Shown here: positions 6,943 to 8,594 of the stretch, piece by piece
Layout: each line of letters starts with the position of its first letter
Numbering within the stretch: position 1 is the first letter of the stretch
NCBI GenBank assembly: GCA_902802975.1
Contig: CADCOF010000255.1
Coordinates: forward strand, 1 to 8,594
Source: an uncultured Ruminococcus sp.
GTDB taxonomy: Bacteria; Bacillota; Clostridia; Oscillospirales; Acutalibacteraceae
Length of the DNA: 8,594 bases
Reading direction: 5' to 3'
Notes under the pieces: generated by a model
Seen by the model: only the letters and a program-made list of their open reading frames with translations
The model's database searches: none
Told to the model about the DNA's origin: nothing
Position numbers and translations under genes: made by a program

Positions 6943-6970
6943 CCTAGCTTTCAGCTACTAACTACCAACT
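6943..6970. repeat. Short second heptanucleotide array at the pepV stop codon
   Basis: Four consecutive 7-base units read CCTAGCT, TTCAGCT, ACTAACT and ACCAACT on the plus strand, sharing the pattern NNNARCT. On the minus strand they read AGTTGGT, AGTTAGT, AGCTGAA, AGCTAGG. The array starts at the last base of the pepV TGA codon. A 5-base stem TAGCT/AGCTA (6945-6949 with 6953-6957) lies inside. The unit is unrelated in sequence to that of the array at 41-146 but has the same period and a similar 3'-of-gene position. Confidence 0.6.
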
Positions 6971-8337
6971 CAACTATACTCCATCAGACCCTTCATTGCT
7001 GCGAAGCAAACAGCAAAATGCTTGAAAAAATTATCCTCACTGATAGACTCATCCGAATTATGAATGCGTGTATCATCTCCATCAAATGCGGGACCAAATG
7101 CCACGCCTTTCCCTCCAAGCATTCTTGCATACGTTCCCCCACCGGTTGTATACAAAGAAGGCGTCTCACCAAGCACACTTTCGTATGCGTTTTGCAAAAC
7201 ACGAACAATCGGTGCATTCTCATCAAGCAAAAGAGGCTTTTCACCGTCGATCAAAGTTACGCTGAGACCTTCCCTCGCCGCCACTTTTCTGATCTGATAC
7301 AACACAACCTCTTGTAGAAACGAAACAGGATAACGTACATCAATTACCGCTTTAGCCTCTCGTTCTGTAATGTGAACGCGTGAAAGAGTAAGCGTCAATT
7401 CTCCTGATATCGAATCTCTCATCTTGATTCCCATTGATCTGCCGTTTGTTTCTTTGCCGATACAATAGTTTATGAACGTACAAAGGTCGCCTACCGCCTC
7501 TGTTCCCAAAACATGACAAATTACCTCCGCCAATGCAGACGCGGCATTCAGTCCCTTGTGCGGCTCACAGGCATGCGCCGCTTTTCCGTGCGCAATAACT
7601 TTCAGCCCGTCAATTGTATACTGCAGTTCAAACGCTCCGGGACCGTGGGCGTCCGCCAATCTTTGTATGTTGTTCTCCTCGTAATCGCTGCAGTCAATAA
7701 TCGCATACGCCGTATCAGGCACAACGTTGTTTGCGCTGCCCGCAATAAACTGCATAAGAGAGGTATTATTCGCTTTTTCGGATGAAATTTCAAGATGCAT
7801 GATGCCTTTTTCGGCGCGGCAAATACCGTATTCGCTGTCGGGCGTAAAGCTAAGCTCCGGAAGCGGTTCTTGGCTGAAATACGTATTCATATCCTGCATA
7901 CCGATCTCCTCGGCTGTGCCGAAAATCACACGAACTCTATTGCCCGAAACCCCGCTCTCTTTGAGTGCTCTGAGGCAATAAAGCGCAGCCAGAGCCGGTC
8001 CCTTGTCATCACACACGCCTCTGCCGAACAATCTGCCGTCTCTGCGTGTCAGTGCAAACGGTTCACACGACCACTCTTTTTTATTTGCGGAAACAACGTC
8101 TAGGTGCGTCAGCACACCGCAAATACACTCGCCGTCGCCATATTCCGCATGACCGGCAATGCCGTCAATATTTTTTGTCGAAAGTCCGAAACTCCTCGCT
8201 TTTTCGAGCACCCACTCCAACGCTTTCGATGGAACCTCCGCGCCTTCCGCCGATACAGACGGTATATGCAAAAGCTCATCGAGGTCGCTTAGAAATTCAT
8301 TCTTATGTGTTAAGATAAATTCATCAAAAAATGCCAT
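6970..8337 (-). CDS. pepV: PepV-like dipeptidase, M20 family zinc metallopeptidase
   Basis: This 455-residue cytoplasmic enzyme probably hydrolyses dipeptides with an unblocked N-terminus, in peptide catabolism. The di-zinc site of PepV is complete: THLDVV with ligand His78 and Asp80, GRGVCDDKGP with bridging Asp110, GTAEEIG with catalytic Glu143 and ligand Glu144, TPDSEY with ligand Asp167, and DDTRIHNSDESI with ligand His426. The inserted lid/dimer domain runs about 180-375, and GKAAHACEPHKGLNA (251-265) is typical. YTTGGGTYARMLGGKGVAFGP (396-416) is the C-terminal PepV block. Length is close to Lactobacillus PepV (about 470). The open frame runs on to 8403, but the ATG at 8337 has GGAGA ten bases upstream, and family sequence begins with the amphipathic MAFFDEF segment. 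It is 62 bases from the upstream partial gene and 139 from the downstream gene. The symbol is by family resemblance. Confidence 0.93.
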   Translation of the reverse strand: MAFFDEFILTHKNEFLSDLDELLHIPSVSAEGAEVPSKALEWVLEKARSFGLSTKNIDGIAGHAEYGDGECICGVLTHLDVVSANKKEWSCEPFALTRRDGRLFGRGVCDDKGPALAALYCLRALKESGVSGNRVRVIFGTAEEIGMQDMNTYFSQEPLPELSFTPDSEYGICRAEKGIMHLEISSEKANNTSLMQFIAGSANNVVPDTAYAIIDCSDYEENNIQRLADAHGPGAFELQYTIDGLKVIAHGKAAHACEPHKGLNAASALAEVICHVLGTEAVGDLCTFINYCIGKETNGRSMGIKMRDSISGELTLTLSRVHITEREAKAVIDVRYPVSFLQEVVLYQIRKVAAREGLSVTLIDGEKPLLLDENAPIVRVLQNAYESVLGETPSLYTTGGGTYARMLGGKGVAFGPAFDGDDTRIHNSDESISEDNFFKHFAVCFAAMKGLMEYS

Positions 8338-8347
8338 AATTATAAAT

Positions 8348-8352
8348 TCTCC
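8348..8352 (-). promoter_or_regulatory. pepV: Ribosome binding site that fixes the pepV start
   Basis: GGAGA on the minus strand lies ten bases before the ATG at 8337. It favours the 455-residue form over the 477-residue form whose extra 22 residues have no family character. Confidence 0.6.
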
Positions 8353-8399
8353 ATCATCGGCAAATGCCTTTTTCTGTAGGACACGGACTAAATGTATTC

Positions 8400-8594
8400 T
8401 CACTGATCATCGGATTCCGCATTTTCTTCCGTGTCATGCTTTGTGTTTTCTTCTATATTTTCTTGTTCTTCTATATTTTCTTGTGTATTATCTTCTGTTG
8501 TATTGTCTTCCGGCTTACTTTCTGTATTTTCCCCTGTATTTTCTTCTGTATTTTCTTCTGTATTTTTTTCCGGCATGTTTTCATCTGTAACATT
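8400..8594 (-). CDS. C-terminal end of an unidentified acidic protein with Asn-Thr-Glu-Glu repeats (partial)
   Basis: The frame is open from the right edge of the window to a TGA at 8400-8402 and gives 64 residues. It is almost wholly Glu, Asn, Thr and Asp, with units such as NTEE, NTEE, NTGE, NTES, NTTED, NTQE, NIEEQE and NIEE. The repeat is mostly 12 bases long with some units of other lengths, always in frame. The gene starts beyond the window. The only internal ATG (8576) has no ribosome binding site, so a separate small gene is unlikely. Such tails occur on secreted, surface or linker-bearing proteins, but nothing here identifies the folded part. The long plus-strand frame over the same bases is its antisense shadow. 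It is followed by pepV after 62 bases and may share its transcript. Confidence 0.7.
   Translation of the reverse strand, partial: NVTDENMPEKNTEENTEENTGENTESKPEDNTTEDNTQENIEEQENIEENTKHDTEENAESDDQ

Noticed and set aside
8159..8590. 143-codon plus-strand open frame ending in a Tyr-Phe-Leu-Leu-rich hydrophobic stretch
   Set aside because: It is antisense to the pepV start and the NTEE repeat tail. The hydrophobic periodicity is only the complement of the acidic repeat, and it overlaps a gene with complete catalytic motifs.

Overview
The window looks like a chromosomal segment of a gut-type Clostridia bacterium, probably Oscillospiraceae/Ruminococcaceae. This rests on Firmicutes-type proteins (PepV dipeptidase, a DUF975-like membrane protein), strong AGGAG-type ribosome binding sites, TGA used as stop, a moderately AT-rich base composition, and intergenic heptanucleotide and hairpin repeats of a kind I associate with these genomes. 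The species cannot be named from the sequence.

All seven supported genes lie on the minus strand, so transcription runs from the right end to the left. In that order they are: the 3' end of an unidentified acidic protein with an Asn-Thr-Glu-Glu repeat tail (8594 to 8400); a PepV-like M20 dipeptidase (8337 to 6970); a DUF975-like multi-pass membrane protein with a pentapeptide-repeat tail (6827 to 5841); an ExoA-like family 2 glycosyltransferase joined to it by an ATGA overlap (5844 to 4768); glutamyl-tRNA synthetase gltX (4688 to 3225); glutaminyl-tRNA synthetase glnS (3193 to 1526); and, after a 390-base gap, a monoacylglycerol-lipase-like alpha/beta hydrolase (1135 to 182).

The close spacing from 6827 to 1526 (4-base overlap, then 79 and 31 bases) suggests one transcript or two. 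The membrane protein and glycosyltransferase are probably translated together and may act on a cell-surface glycan. gltX and glnS charge the two related amino acids Glu and Gln. The dipeptidase and lipase are housekeeping-type catabolic enzymes. No phage, transposase, CRISPR, rRNA or tRNA gene is visible.

The non-coding parts are richer than the genes. Positions 41-146 hold a period-7 array with a higher-order 33/33/40-base organisation. Positions 1194-1476 hold a long inverted repeat and three hairpins without a canonical terminator U-tract, apart from a U-rich stretch after the first. Positions 6943-6970 hold a second, unrelated period-7 array abutting the pepV stop codon. Two proteins in the window carry different low-complexity Asn/Glu tails encoded by short in-frame tandem repeats. 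I see no clear new enzymatic or defence system; the repeat architecture is the most unusual content.
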